Notes: generated by a model not told the origin, from the sequence alone. A stretch of DNA of 64,000 bases from Chryseobacterium herbae (GCF_025154075.1 NZ_JAOAMU010000001.1:763232-827231), one strand, 5' to 3'. Shown: positions 52,216-62,697, counted from the stretch's first letter. A program made the numbers and translations.

Positions 52216-54630
52216 ATGGCCAAACTATTTTTACTCTTATTGGCATGGACGCTGACTTTATTCAGCAGTCTGCTTTCGGCACAGAGCGTGCAGAATTTTT
52301 CACTTTCGGGAACTGTCAGTGGTGAGAAAACCGAACAGTTGGAACTCAATCTGTTTGACTCGGGAAATGCATTAGTCAAAACAGAAATTGCAGAACAGAA
52401 TGGAAAATTCAGTTTCAATGATCTTAAAACAGGAAACTACAAATTAAAGATCAACAGAAACGGTAGTGAAGTCTATCAGTCTGACCCTATTCAAATTGCG
52501 GAAAACAAGTCGCTCTCTCCTATTGATCTCAATGTAAAATCCATTGAAGGAGTGACGATCACCAAGACGAAACCTTATATCGAAAGACAGGATGGAAAAA
52601 TGATCCTCAACGTCGAAAACAGCATTGCCAGCACAGGAAATTCTGCTTTTGAAGTCCTGGAAAAAGCTCCGGGCGTGAATGTAGACAGCAATGACAACAT
52701 CAGCCTGCGCGGAAAAGGAAATCTTCTGGTACAAATCGACGGAAAAAATACTCCGATGACAGGGTCTGATCTTGCGGCTTATCTTCGCGGCATTCCTTCT
52801 TCGACCGTTGAGAAAATAGAATTTATCACCAATCCGTCTTCCAAATATGATGCAGCGGGAACTTCGATCATTAATATCAAGCTAAAAAAAGACCAGCGTA
52901 AAGGAACGAACGGAAGTGTTTCCACGGCTCTGGGATCGGGAAAATTCATTAAAAACAACAACAGTTTCAGTATCAATCACCGGAATAAAAAGGTGAATGT
53001 TTTTGCGAATTACAGCTTTGCCTACAGAGAATTTTATAATCATCTGGTTTTAGACAGAAATTTCTACACCAACCAGACTTTCGATAAAGCCTATGTACAG
53101 GACAATTTTCTGAAATTCAACTTCAGAAATCATATCGCAAAAGCCGGAATGGATTATTATATGAATGATAAAAATGTTTTGGGTTTCTCCGTAGGTTTTA
53201 TAAGCAACCGATTTGATCCAAAAGGTGACAATTCAAGTGTGGTTCTAGGCAGCGACCGTCTTCCGGCAAGCAGCTTTACTACGCAAAACCGTTCTCATGA
53301 CCACTGGAAAAACGTTTCATTCAACCTGAATCATAAATATACCATTGATTCATTAGGATCTGAAATCACGACTGACTTTGACTTTATCAATTATTCGAAT
53401 ACCTCGCTACAGAATTTTGAAACGAGAAATTATGGATTGGCCGGAAACCTTACCAACCTTGATATTCTGCAAGGTGATATTGGCGGAAACTTAAATATTT
53501 ATTCCTTAAAATCTGATTTAACGAAAACCCTGAAAAACAAATGGAAACTGGAAGCCGGGATCAAGACCAGCTTTGTGAAAGCGGACAATGATCTGAAGTT
53601 CTTTAATGCAACCTCGGGCGTTCCGGAGCTGGATCTTAATAAAACCAACCATTTTATTTATGAGGAAAACATCAATGCTGTGTATGGAAATGCTTCTAAA
53701 AAGTGGGATAAATTCAGTGCTACATTTGGTTTGAGAGCTGAAAACACCAATGTAACGGGAACTCAGATCACCACCAATCAGGTGAACAAAAAGAATTATA
53801 CGCAACTCTTTCCAAGTGCGGTCTTCTCCTATGATTTAACGGATAAAAACAATCTGGAAATCAATTTTAGCAGAAGAATTACACGGCCAAGCTATAATCA
53901 GCTGAATCCATTTAAGTTTTATCTGGATCCCACGACTTACAAGGCTGGAAATCCTGAGCTGAATCCGCAGACCACGATGAATTATGAACTGACGTACAGC
54001 TTAAACAGTAAATATTTTGCCACAGTAAGCTACAGCAAAACGAATAATAATATTACAGACGTTATTAAGCCTGTGGTGGAAAATGGTGAAAATATTACCG
54101 TTCAAACCAATGAAAATTTAAGTTCTGCTTCGTATTTCGGACTTTATCTGATCGCTCCGGTGAAAGTGACGAAATGGTGGGATATGAACAACAGCGCGAA
54201 TTTTTACTACGGATCTTATACCGGAAATGTTTCAGGAACACAGATCAATAATAAAGGGAATTTCACTTTTAATCTCAACAGTATCAATTCCTTTAAACTT
54301 GGAAACGGTTTCACCGCTGAACTTACAGGAAATTACAGAGGGAGAGAAGTGTATGCCTATATGGATGTACAGCCCAACTGGTACCTGAATATCGGCGCTC
54401 AGAAGAAATTTAAAAATAACAGCGTTCTGAAATTAGCATTCAATGATATTTTCTTTACGAGCAATCCGAAAGCGCAGACGACCTTTAATAATTATGTAGA
54501 AAACTTCGTGGTAAAAAGAGATTCCCGTGTAGCAACGATCTCTTATACCTACAATTTCGGTTCGTCTAAAAACGGTCAACCAAGAAAAACCGGTGGTGCA
54601 GATGATCTGAAACAGAGAATCGGAGCCTAA
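52216..54630 (+). CDS. Outer-membrane beta-barrel receptor (TonB-dependent-like, carboxypeptidase-regulatory N-domain)
   Basis: 804 residues. Signal peptide ends SSLLSAQS. The N-terminal beta-sandwich (about 28-110) is a carboxypeptidase-regulatory-like domain. A plug-like domain follows (GNSAFEVLEKAPGVNVDSND, then NLLVQIDGKNTPM near 175 and VEKIEFITNPSSKYDAAGTS near 200). The remaining ~590 residues are a barrel of the outer-membrane beta-barrel family (PF14905 type), ending SYTYNFG before a short charged tail. It lies in a MarR-controlled operon with an M13 metallopeptidase, suggesting uptake or processing of a peptide. Confidence 0.9.
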   Translation: MAKLFLLLLAWTLTLFSSLLSAQSVQNFSLSGTVSGEKTEQLELNLFDSGNALVKTEIAEQNGKFSFNDLKTGNYKLKINRNGSEVYQSDPIQIAENKSLSPIDLNVKSIEGVTITKTKPYIERQDGKMILNVENSIASTGNSAFEVLEKAPGVNVDSNDNISLRGKGNLLVQIDGKNTPMTGSDLAAYLRGIPSSTVEKIEFITNPSSKYDAAGTSIINIKLKKDQRKGTNGSVSTALGSGKFIKNNNSFSINHRNKKVNVFANYSFAYREFYNHLVLDRNFYTNQTFDKAYVQDNFLKFNFRNHIAKAGMDYYMNDKNVLGFSVGFISNRFDPKGDNSSVVLGSDRLPASSFTTQNRSHDHWKNVSFNLNHKYTIDSLGSEITTDFDFINYSNTSLQNFETRNYGLAGNLTNLDILQGDIGGNLNIYSLKSDLTKTLKNKWKLEAGIKTSFVKADNDLKFFNATSGVPELDLNKTNHFIYEENINAVYGNASKKWDKFSATFGLRAENTNVTGTQITTNQVNKKNYTQLFPSAVFSYDLTDKNNLEINFSRRITRPSYNQLNPFKFYLDPTTYKAGNPELNPQTTMNYELTYSLNSKYFATVSYSKTNNNITDVIKPVVENGENITVQTNENLSSASYFGLYLIAPVKVTKWWDMNNSANFYYGSYTGNVSGTQINNKGNFTFNLNSINSFKLGNGFTAELTGNYRGREVYAYMDVQPNWYLNIGAQKKFKNNSVLKLAFNDIFFTSNPKAQTTFNNYVENFVVKRDSRVATISYTYNFGSSKNGQPRKTGGADDLKQRIGA

Positions 54631-54682
54631 TGAAATGACAACAACTAAGGATAAAAAAAATTAACCATAAAAAAACAGCACT

Positions 54683-56749
54683 ATGAAAAAACTTAACATC
54701 ACCCTATTGGCTATAGCTTCTTTGCTGGCCTTTGATACGGTAAATGCTCAGAAATCAGGACCAAATGCGACATCGGTGGTTTCTACCAACAGTGATCTTG
54801 GACTGGATATGTCTTTCATGGATATGTCCGTTCGCCCGCAGGACGATTTCTATAATTTCGTCAATGGAAAGTGGATGAAAACAGCCAAAATACCTTCTGA
54901 CCGCTCGAGGTGGGGAAGTTCTGACCAGCTCAGAGAAAGTACGGATAACAATTCGATTTCTATTTTAAATTCGCTTTTAAAAGATAAGTTTGCGGATGGA
55001 AGTGAAGGTAAAAAGATCCAGAATCTGTATCTCTCTTATATGGATATGGATAAAAGAAATAAGGATGGCATCGCTCCTCTGAAGGAAGATCTTTCTAAAA
55101 TTGATGCGATTAAAACCGTTGCCGATCTCAACCAATATCTGACTGCAGCAACAAAACAGGGTAACAATCCTCTGTACGGATGGGGAGTAAGCGCTGATCT
55201 TGCCAACTCAAAAATGAATGCCGTTTATCTTGGCGGGGGTTCATTGGGAATGGGGCGCGATTATTATCAAAAAGTCAATGAAAAGAATACGGAGGCCATC
55301 AAAGAATACTCAAAATATGTCGCTTCAATGCTGGATGTTCTGGGTTATAAAAACTCCACAGAAGCTGCCGGAAAAATTGTCGATTTTGAAAAGTCTATCG
55401 CTAAAACATTACTGACTAATGAGCAGATTCGTGATATCAATCTTCAGAACAATCCGAAAACCATGGCCGAGCTTTCGGCTCTAGTGAAAAATACAGATCT
55501 TCCGGCGTACCTTAAAAAAGCCGGTGTACAAACGGACAAAGTGATTATCGGGGAACTGAATTACTATAAGAATCTTGACAGCTTTCTCGTTTCTCAAAAT
55601 ATGAATGTCATCAAGGATTATTTAAAATTCAATCTTTTATCCGGAAACGCTTCTTTTTTGAGCCAACAACTTGATGAAACGAAATTCAATTTCTACAGCA
55701 AATATCTTCGCGGCCAAAAAGAGCAGAGAGCCCTGAACAAAAGAGGTTATGAACTAATCAACGGAAGTCTCGGTGAAGCGTTCGGTAAATTATATGTCGA
55801 AAAATATTTCCCTGCCGAAGCAAAAGCTCAGATGGTGGAACTGATTGATTATCTGAAGAAAAGTTTTGCCCTACACATCAATAATCTGACCTGGATGTCC
55901 TCTACCACAAAGGAAAAAGCATTAACGAAGCTTAATAAATTTACCGTAAAAGTAGCTTATCCTGATCAATGGAAAGATTATTCCAGACTCAACATTTTAT
56001 CCGAGGCGCAAGGTGGAAACCTGTATAAAAACCTTCAGAATATTTCGGAATGGAAGTATCAGGAAGCACTTAATAAAGTAGGAAAACCGGTTGACAAATC
56101 CAGATGGACGATGTCTCCACAAACGGTAAACGCTTATTATAATCCGCAAAATAACGAGATCGTTTTCCCTGCCGCCATTCTTCAGGCACCGTATTTCAAT
56201 CCAAAGGCTGATCCTGCCATCAATTTCGGGGGAATCGGAGCGGTCATAGGACATGAAATGACCCATGGATTCGATGATTCCGGAGCTCAGTTTGATGCAG
56301 ACGGAAACCTTGCAGACTGGTGGACTCCTGAAGATAAAGCCAATTTTGAAAAAGCTACAAAATCTCTCGCTGCCCAATATGACAAATATGAGCCTGTAAA
56401 AGGAAATTTCGTCAACGGAACTTTTACCAATGGAGAAAATATTGCAGACCTCGGAGGCGTAAATATCGCTTACGATGCTCTTCAAATGTATCTGAAGGAC
56501 AAAGGTCAGACTGCAAAGATCAGCGGCTATTCGCAGGATCAGAGATTTTTTCTGAGCTGGGCAACGGTTTGGAGAACGCTTTATACAGAACCGGCTTTAA
56601 TCAATCAGCTTAAAACTGATGAGCATACACCGGGAATGTTCAGGGCTTTCGGACCTTTGGTGAATACTGAAGCGTTTTACAAAGCTTTTGATCTAAAAGC
56701 CGGAGATAAACTTTATAAAACCCCGGAAGAAAGGGTGAAAATCTGGTAA
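54683..56749 (+). CDS. M13-family zinc metallopeptidase (neprilysin/PepO-like)
   Basis: 688 residues. Signal peptide MKKLNITLLAIASLLAFDTV with cleavage near NAQ. A large helical N-terminal domain (PQDDFYNFVNGKWMKTAKIP near residue 51 is the family opening) is followed by the catalytic domain. It holds VNAYYNPQNNEIVFPAAIL near residue 482, GAVIGHEMTHGFDDSGAQFD near 518 with zinc-binding HEMTH, and ENIADLGGVN near 585 (third ligand and stabilising Asp). It is periplasmic or surface-exposed and should cleave peptides on the amino side of hydrophobic residues. It is in an operon with the MarR and receptor genes and is followed by a hairpin terminator. Confidence 0.94.
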   Translation: MKKLNITLLAIASLLAFDTVNAQKSGPNATSVVSTNSDLGLDMSFMDMSVRPQDDFYNFVNGKWMKTAKIPSDRSRWGSSDQLRESTDNNSISILNSLLKDKFADGSEGKKIQNLYLSYMDMDKRNKDGIAPLKEDLSKIDAIKTVADLNQYLTAATKQGNNPLYGWGVSADLANSKMNAVYLGGGSLGMGRDYYQKVNEKNTEAIKEYSKYVASMLDVLGYKNSTEAAGKIVDFEKSIAKTLLTNEQIRDINLQNNPKTMAELSALVKNTDLPAYLKKAGVQTDKVIIGELNYYKNLDSFLVSQNMNVIKDYLKFNLLSGNASFLSQQLDETKFNFYSKYLRGQKEQRALNKRGYELINGSLGEAFGKLYVEKYFPAEAKAQMVELIDYLKKSFALHINNLTWMSSTTKEKALTKLNKFTVKVAYPDQWKDYSRLNILSEAQGGNLYKNLQNISEWKYQEALNKVGKPVDKSRWTMSPQTVNAYYNPQNNEIVFPAAILQAPYFNPKADPAINFGGIGAVIGHEMTHGFDDSGAQFDADGNLADWWTPEDKANFEKATKSLAAQYDKYEPVKGNFVNGTFTNGENIADLGGVNIAYDALQMYLKDKGQTAKISGYSQDQRFFLSWATVWRTLYTEPALINQLKTDEHTPGMFRAFGPLVNTEAFYKAFDLKAGDKLYKTPEERVKIW

Positions 56750-56766
56750 TTCAATCTCTATGAATA

Positions 56767-56797
56767 AGCCCCGTTGGAATCTTTCAGCGGGGTTTTT
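56767..56797 (+). terminator. Terminator after the M13 peptidase gene
   Basis: GCCCCGTTG...CAGCGGGG stem (partly paired, about 5-8 bp), followed by a T run. Confidence 0.65.
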
Positions 56798-57044
56798 ACT
56801 TGAATATCGGTTTATAAATGTTTAAAAGTAGGTGTTCTGATTCTTCTATAATGCTAAGATTGTTTGAAACGCAACGGCGCAAAGGATAATTCACAAGCAT
56901 GTTGTTTTAAGGCGCAAGGATTTTATCTCCGATAAAATTGTATACTGCACAAAAGTTATACGCCAAACCTTACTGAAAATATTCGATTTTCTTGCGCCAT
57001 TGCGATGACTAACAACAAACATATCTCTATTATCCTAACAAAAA
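56798..57044. repeat. Intergenic palindromic 'gcgcaag' element, second copy
   Basis: AACGCAACGGCGCAAAGGAT (56867) continues to TTAAGGCGCAAGGATTTTATCTCCGATAAAATTGTAT and TCTTGCGCCATTGCG (ending about 57005). The core is the reverse complement of the element at 45.7-45.85 kb. No coding sequence. Confidence 0.55.
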
Positions 57045-57069
57045 AAAAATCCCTCAAATTGAGGGATTT
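57045..57069 (-). terminator. Terminator after pnp
   Basis: AAATCCCTCAA pairs with TTGAGGGATTT, with an A run on the plus strand (T run for minus transcription). Confidence 0.78.
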
Positions 57070-57092
57070 CATTTATATCTAAGATTTAAATC

Positions 57093-59372
57093 TTAAGCTT
57101 CAGTTGAAGGATTTTCATTTTCCTTTGGTGCCTGCTCGGTTGGCCTTCTGTCACCTTCCGGTCTTCTGTCACCTTGTGGTCTTCTATCTCCTTCTGGTCT
57201 TCTATCACCTTGTGGTCTGTCTTGACCTTCTGGTCTTGGCCTAGACTCAGGTCTTTCAGGTCTTGGCAATAAAACTTTTCTTGAAAGTTTCATTTTCTTA
57301 CGATCATCGTAACCCATGAACTTCACCTCTACTTCGTCACCTTCGTTGTAAGGTACTTTATCAAGACGAGCCCATTCGATTTCAGAAATGTGAAGTAATC
57401 CTTCGGTTCCTTTTGCAATCGCTACAAAAGCTCCAAAATCCATTACTTTTACCACTTTTCCTTGATACACCTCACCTACTACCGGTACAAATGTAATCTC
57501 GTTGATTCTTGCAATCGCTGCATTGATTTTCTCTCTGCTTACACCAGAGATCTCAATTCTTCCGATTTCTCCTACTTCTTCAATAGCAATAACAGTATCT
57601 GTATCTTTTTGAAGTTGTTGAATGATTTTTCCACCGGGTCCGATAACAGCACCGATGAAATCTTTAGAGATCTCAAGCATTACCATTTTCGGAGCGTGAG
57701 GTTTCACGTCTTCTCTTGGTACCGCAATTGTTTCAGTGATTTTATCAAGAATATGTAATCTTCCGTCTTTAGCTTGTAAAAGTGCTTTCTCCATGATATC
57801 CATGGATAATCCCTGGATTTTGATATCCATTTGACAAGCAGTAATTCCGTCTGCAGTTCCCGTTACTTTAAAGTCCATATCTCCCAAGTGATCTTCATCA
57901 CCTAAGATATCAGAAAGTACCGTGAATTTTCCAGTCTTAACGTCTGTTACTAATCCCATTGCAATCCCAGAAACTGGTTTTGTAATCTGAATACCTGCAT
58001 CCATCAATGCTAAAGTTCCTGCACAAACAGTGGCCATAGAAGACGAACCGTTTGATTCTAAAATATCAGAAACGATACGGATCGTGTAAGGATTTTCTTC
58101 AGGAATCATGTTTGCCAAAGCTCTCTGAGCCAGGTTTCCATGTCCTACTTCTCTTCTTGAAGTTCCTCTTAAAGGTCTTGCTTCACCCGTTGAGAACGGA
58201 GGGAAGTTATAGTGTAAGAAAAATCTTTCATCATAATTTACCATTACACTGTCTACCATGTTCGCATCTTTCACAGAACCTAACGTTACTGCTGTTAAAG
58301 ATTGAGTTTCACCTCTTGTGAAAATGGCAGAACCGTGAGCTCCCGGTAAATAATCGATTTCGCTCCAGATTGGACGAATTGTTTCAGGATCACGACCATC
58401 AAGACGGATTTTGTCATTCAAAATCATCTGACGCATCGCTTCTTTCTCTACATCATGGAAATATACTTTAGCGAAAGGGGTTACTCTTTCTAATTCTTCA
58501 GCATTTTCAACATATTGAGCTAAAAATTCAGCCAAAACAGCTTTGAATTTTTCACCTCTTTCTTCTTTTGCTGAAGGTTGCTTAGCAACTTCATATACTT
58601 TCTCATATGTTTCTTTCCACACTTTCTCACGGATAGCTTCATCGTGATTTTCGTGGCTATATTCTCTTTTTGGGAATGATTTACCTACTTTTTCGGCTAA
58701 TCTTTCCTGAGCTTCAACTTGTTTTTTAATTTCTACATGAGCGAATTGGATTGCTTCAAGCATTTCCTGCTCAGAAATTTCTTTCATTTCCCCTTCTACC
58801 ATTACGATAGAATCTTTAGTTGCTCCCACCATGATATCAAGGTCAGCAATTTTAAGATCTGCATAATTAGGGTTCACAGAAAGTTCACCGTTGATTCTTA
58901 CCACTCTCACTTCAGACATTGGTCCATTGAAAGGAATATCTGTAATAGCGATTGCTGCAGATGCTGCAAGACCTGCTAAATCATCAGGAATTGACTGTCC
59001 GTCGTAAGAAATTAATGAAATCATCACCTGAACTTCCGCATGAAAATCTTCAGGGAATAAGGGTCTAAGAACTCTGTCTACCAAACGCATCGTTAAAATC
59101 TCCTGATCTGATGGTCTGGCTTCTCTTCTAAAGAAATTTCCAGGAATCTTACCTCCTGCGTAGAATTTTTCTCTGTAATCCACTGTTAAGGGTAGGAAAT
59201 CTACACCTTCTTTTGCTTCTTTACTGGCTACAACCGTTGCTAAAAGCATTGTTCCGCCTATTTTTACGACTACAGAACCATCAGCCTGTTTTGCTAATTT
59301 TCCTGTTTCAATTGTGATTTCTCTGCCGTCTGCAAGAATAATCGTTTCTGTAATTGCTTGAGGTATACTCAT
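57093..59372 (-). CDS. pnp: Polyribonucleotide nucleotidyltransferase (PNPase)
   Basis: 759 residues. Two RNase PH-like domains (about 10-150 and 315-545) flank an alpha-helical linker. [20 protein letters not shown] near residue 402 and [20 protein letters not shown] near residue 493 are the active-site landmarks. A KH domain (about 560-615, [18 protein letters not shown]) and an S1 domain (about 630-700, [20 protein letters not shown]) follow. The C-terminus (about 705-759) is a Bacteroidota-type Arg/Pro-rich repeat tail built from [13 protein letters not shown] units. It degrades RNA 3'-5' by phosphorolysis. A 60-base leader has a hairpin (GCACTC/GAGTGC) and a -7 box at 59441-59448. Confidence 0.97.
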   Translation of the reverse strand: MSIPQAITETIILADGREITIETGKLAKQADGSVVVKIGGTMLLATVVASKEAKEGVDFLPLTVDYREKFYAGGKIPGNFFRREARPSDQEILTMRLVDRVLRPLFPEDFHAEVQVMISLISYDGQSIPDDLAGLAASAAIAITDIPFNGPMSEVRVVRINGELSVNPNYADLKIADLDIMVGATKDSIVMVEGEMKEISEQEMLEAIQFAHVEIKKQVEAQERLAEKVGKSFPKREYSHENHDEAIREKVWKETYEKVYEVAKQPSAKEERGEKFKAVLAEFLAQYVENAEELERVTPFAKVYFHDVEKEAMRQMILNDKIRLDGRDPETIRPIWSEIDYLPGAHGSAIFTRGETQSLTAVTLGSVKDANMVDSVMVNYDERFFLHYNFPPFSTGEARPLRGTSRREVGHGNLAQRALANMIPEENPYTIRIVSDILESNGSSSMATVCAGTLALMDAGIQITKPVSGIAMGLVTDVKTGKFTVLSDILGDEDHLGDMDFKVTGTADGITACQMDIKIQGLSMDIMEKALLQAKDGRLHILDKITETIAVPREDVKPHAPKMVMLEISKDFIGAVIGPGGKIIQQLQKDTDTVIAIEEVGEIGRIEISGVSREKINAAIARINEITFVPVVGEVYQGKVVKVMDFGAFVAIAKGTEGLLHISEIEWARLDKVPYNEGDEVEVKFMGYDDRKKMKLSRKVLLPRPERPESRPRPEGQDRPQGDRRPEGDRRPQGDRRPEGDRRPTEQAPKENENPSTEA

Positions 59373-59387
59373 AAATTGTTTTGTGTT

Positions 59388-59405
59388 GCACTCCGTATTG
59401 AGTGC
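59388..59405 (-). promoter_or_regulatory. Hairpin in the pnp 5' leader
   Basis: GCACTC pairs with GAGTGC around a 6-base loop, 16-33 bases before the pnp start. It resembles leaders through which PNPase controls its own mRNA elsewhere; control here is inferred. Confidence 0.45.
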
Positions 59406-59440
59406 TTTAATTATTGATAGTTCGTCTAAATTTTCGTTTG

Positions 59441-59448
59441 CAAAGATA
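59441..59448 (-). promoter_or_regulatory. -7 box of pnp
   Basis: Minus-strand TATCTTTG, a perfect TAnnTTTG, 69 bases before the start codon. Confidence 0.65.
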
Positions 59449-59816
59449 ACGTATAATAATGAGATATTAAATTTTCAATCTCAGAAATAGCATGAGGAAT
59501 TATAAGATTTTACCTTCTTATTTTATTGATGAAGTAAGAATTACTTACGAAATGTTCAACTTATTCATCATATTTCATCAATAAAAATATTTTTTTCCTG
59601 AAAAAATTGATCAAAGAATCGAGTCATTTTCGTATTATTGTCTCAAAAAGTGTAAATAATATTTTCATCTCATTAAAGATGACTTATTTACATAAAAAAC
59701 ACCAAAAAAGTTGCAGAAAAACGGGCCTCTGCCTTATATTTGCCATGCTTCTCAAAATATATATGCAGCAGACGAAAACAACTGAAAGAGCTTAATAATT
59801 CTTTTCAAATAAATAA

Positions 59817-61244
59817 ATGTTTATGATCAATAAAGAAGTGAAAACACAGAGCAGAAATTATACGATCCCGTTAATCACGATCACCCTGCTCTTTTTTATG
59901 TGGGGATTCATCACCTGTATGAATGATATTCTGATCCCCTATCTGAAACAACTTTTTAAACTCACCTTTTTCGAATCGATGCTGGTACAGTTCTGTTTCT
60001 TCGGGGCATATTTTATCGGTTCCCTGATTTATTTTCTCATCTCAATTTCAAAGGGAGATCCCATTAATAAAGCAGGTTATAAAAAGGGAATTATGTTCGG
60101 TATTTTCCTCGCGGCCTTTGGCTGTGTCTTATTTTATCCGGCAGCTACTTTTTCCTATTATCCTTTATTCCTGGGGGCTTTGTTTATTCTGGGACTGGGT
60201 TTTACAGTGCTGCAAATCACAGCCAATGCCTACGTTTCATTGCTCGGCAGCGAAGAATCTGCTTCCAGCCGTCTGAATATGACCCAGGCTTTCAATGCTT
60301 TCGGAACTACAATTGCACCGGTTTTGGGAGGGCATCTGATCTTTGAATTTTTCTCAGCTCCGGATGGTTCGTTCAGTGCTGTGGCGACAAGAATTCCTTA
60401 TCTGATCTTCGCAGGTATCCTTCTGTTAGTAGCGTTATTAATTTCCAGAGTTAAACTACCTTCTTTCCAGACGCAGGAAGAAGAAATTGTAAAAGGTTGG
60501 GGAGCTCTTGAGTTCAGTCACCTGAAATTTGGAGTTTTTGCGATGTTCTGCTATGTAGGCGGAGAAGTGGCAGTGGGAAGTTTTATCATCAGCTTTCTGG
60601 AGCAGCCTCAGATCATGGGTTTCAATGAAATCATCAGTAAAAATTATCTTTCCCTGTACTGGGGAGGTGCAATGATTGGGCGTTTTCTTGGTGCTATTTC
60701 CTTAAACCAGTCACTAAGCCAAAGCAAAAAAGCAATTTATATGTTGGGAGCGGCGGCGGCTGTTTTCCTGGTAATTTTCAGTATTGTAGATTTAAGCTTT
60801 GCGCAGATTAGCTTTTTCATTGTATTTATTATACTTAATTTCATCGCTTTCTTTGTGGGTAAATCAGCTCCGGCAAGGACGTTATCTATTTTTGCAGCCA
60901 TCAATGTTGTGCTGCTTATCTCCGCAATGGTTAATCATAGTGAGCTGGCGATGTACAGCATTTTAGGAATCGGAATCTTTAACTCCATTATGTTCTCCAA
61001 TATTTATACACTGGCAATTTCCGGTTTGGGTAAATATACCAGCCAAGGGTCTTCTTTGGTGGTTATGGCTATTCTGGGAGGAGCTATTGTTCCAATTTTC
61101 CAGGGGTATCTTGCCGATCAGTTCGGGGTACAGCATTCATTTATCATTCCGGTATTCTGCTATCTCGTGATTCTGATCTTTGGAGCGTATTGCACCAAAT
61201 ATTTGGGGCATGTGGAAAGTACAGAGGCCAAATCCGGACATTAA
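59817..61244 (+). CDS. FHS-family sugar:H+ symporter (fucose/glucose-galactose permease type)
   Basis: 475 residues with 12 membrane helices of the major facilitator superfamily. FFMWGFITCMNDILIPYLKQ near residue 26 is the FHS landmark (GF..c.Nd.l.P.lk..F). Inner loops hold KAGYKKGIMFG, with SRLNMTQAFNAFGTTIAPVL near residue 155 and YWGGAMIGRFLGA near residue 280. It should import a neutral hexose (L-fucose, galactose or glucose) with protons. glk at 31 kb could phosphorylate its sugar, but the genes are not linked. It lies between the pnp and acyloxyacyl hydrolase genes. Confidence 0.92.
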   Translation: MFMINKEVKTQSRNYTIPLITITLLFFMWGFITCMNDILIPYLKQLFKLTFFESMLVQFCFFGAYFIGSLIYFLISISKGDPINKAGYKKGIMFGIFLAAFGCVLFYPAATFSYYPLFLGALFILGLGFTVLQITANAYVSLLGSEESASSRLNMTQAFNAFGTTIAPVLGGHLIFEFFSAPDGSFSAVATRIPYLIFAGILLLVALLISRVKLPSFQTQEEEIVKGWGALEFSHLKFGVFAMFCYVGGEVAVGSFIISFLEQPQIMGFNEIISKNYLSLYWGGAMIGRFLGAISLNQSLSQSKKAIYMLGAAAAVFLVIFSIVDLSFAQISFFIVFIILNFIAFFVGKSAPARTLSIFAAINVVLLISAMVNHSELAMYSILGIGIFNSIMFSNIYTLAISGLGKYTSQGSSLVVMAILGGAIVPIFQGYLADQFGVQHSFIIPVFCYLVILIFGAYCTKYLGHVESTEAKSGH

Positions 61245-61314
61245 TTGAAGCTTAAAAAATATAAACTTCAGTTTCGTTTACGCCATGAATAATGCCTAAA
61301 TGAAGCTGAAGTTT

Positions 61315-62502
61315 TTAATTTCTGACCTTTTTAGAAAAAGTGTAGCCAAGCTTCCACTCCAGATAATTGGCAGCATGCAGATCATAAGCATTGATACCGA
61401 ACGAAGCAAAAAACCTGTCTGTGATCTGACATTGCAAACCTATTTTCTGAAAAAATATAGAATTATCATATTTTCTCTGCTTTTTTAAGACATAATATCC
61501 AGCTCCGATATTCAGATATAAACGGCCCATCATCAATCGGTAAATGGGTATTATACTCAACAGCAACTGGTCGTTTGAAAAACGTTTTTTCTGATAAAGC
61601 GCCTTGTCCGAAACATACATCGTATGATTATAATGTTCATCCATTGTCATTCCCATCCCTATTCCGTATGCTGATTTTGGAGAATATCGGCGCATATAAA
61701 ACACTTCCGTCCCGTAAACGGAATAATTGAAACCTTGATATAATTTCAGGTCTTCGCGATGATCTCCTTTATAAAAAACTTTTTTCCGACCTCCGAAAGC
61801 TGAAACCTCAATATGGTCTGATTTTTTATAATCAGCAGATACAATACCCGATTTTCCTATAACTGCTCTATCAGGATGATATACAAGACTTAATTGTGAC
61901 GAAATCATATTTAATCCTTTATTGGGCATTTGTAAGGCTCCGTTGGAAAGATGGTTGAATTTTACATGTAAGCCAACATCAAAGTGTTTATCCAACTCAT
62001 AATACATTCCAGTTCCAAGACTGATGAACATGTTGGTTTTAGATCCCAATGAAATATTATGATAATCTCGGTCAGTATCAAATCGGTTTGAATTAAATGA
62101 AATTCCAAAATTTACATTATGATACCATTTCAAGTGCCCCCACTGTCTGATTTTGGTATTGTAAATCCCATATATTCCAAAAGGGCGTCCCATTTTTCTG
62201 TTTTCAACAAAATCAAAAGCAAAAATCCCAATTCCATATTGTGGATCATTAAACCGTCTTCCCCAATTATTTTTACCGGAAGTCTGTTTGAGTATCTGTA
62301 AAGAATATCCTGCGTAATCTCTATGCTTATCATTTTTCAAGCTGACATTGGTGGGCAGAATTTTCCCATATTCAGATCCCATAGAAAATGATAAATAATT
62401 TTTTGACAAGGAGTCACTTTTTTGCGACTGACAAGTAACCGATAGAAAAAAACCAATAAATAAAAACACTTCAAAACGATCAATATATTTTATAAAAATC
62501 AA
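61315..62502 (-). CDS. Acyloxyacyl hydrolase-like outer-membrane protein (PagL-type)
   Basis: 395 residues if read from a TTG at 62502. That codon overlaps a -7 box (TAAATTTG, 62507-62500), so a GTG at 62472 may be the true start and would still leave a signal-like segment (FLFIGFFLSVTCQ). The N-terminal half is a beta barrel; the family pattern HLSNGALQMPNKGLNMIS near residue 183 matches the PagL-type 'H.SN.....NpG.n' active-site region. The C-terminal ~170 residues form more barrel strands. PagL-like enzymes deacylate lipid A at the 3-position in the outer membrane. The target here is inferred from the family. Confidence 0.78.
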   Translation of the reverse strand: MIFIKYIDRFEVFLFIGFFLSVTCQSQKSDSLSKNYLSFSMGSEYGKILPTNVSLKNDKHRDYAGYSLQILKQTSGKNNWGRRFNDPQYGIGIFAFDFVENRKMGRPFGIYGIYNTKIRQWGHLKWYHNVNFGISFNSNRFDTDRDYHNISLGSKTNMFISLGTGMYYELDKHFDVGLHVKFNHLSNGALQMPNKGLNMISSQLSLVYHPDRAVIGKSGIVSADYKKSDHIEVSAFGGRKKVFYKGDHREDLKLYQGFNYSVYGTEVFYMRRYSPKSAYGIGMGMTMDEHYNHTMYVSDKALYQKKRFSNDQLLLSIIPIYRLMMGRLYLNIGAGYYVLKKQRKYDNSIFFQKIGLQCQITDRFFASFGINAYDLHAANYLEWKLGYTFSKKVRN

Positions 62503-62507
62503 ATTTA
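62500..62507 (-). promoter_or_regulatory. -7 box before the acyloxyacyl hydrolase gene
   Basis: Minus-strand TAAATTTG overlaps the TTG at 62502, implying that translation starts further downstream. Confidence 0.45.
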
Positions 62508-62666
62508 ACTATTAAATATTATATTATTCGTAAAATATGAATTAATTTATTGCGATATTGATTTTATACAATACATTAACGACAACGTAAAATATATTAA
62601 ACATTTATGTAAAAAAAGCAGAAAGAAATAAAGCTCCGGGACAAAAGATATAGAGACTAAAACAAA

Positions 62667-62697
62667 AAAAGCAACCTCTTTCGAAGTTGCTTTTATT
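62667..62697 (-). terminator. Terminator after rpsO
   Basis: AAAAGCAAC pairs with GTTGCTTTT; a T run on the minus strand is given by the A run at 62664-62670. Confidence 0.82.

Larger units (their letters stand above)
59373..59816. other. Divergent intergenic region between pnp and the sugar transporter
   Basis: It holds the pnp leader with hairpin GCACTC-CGTATT-GAGTGC (59388-59405) and its -7 box. The rest is AT-rich with no clear gene, RNA or repeat. The promoter of the transporter gene was not identified with confidence. Confidence 0.5.
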
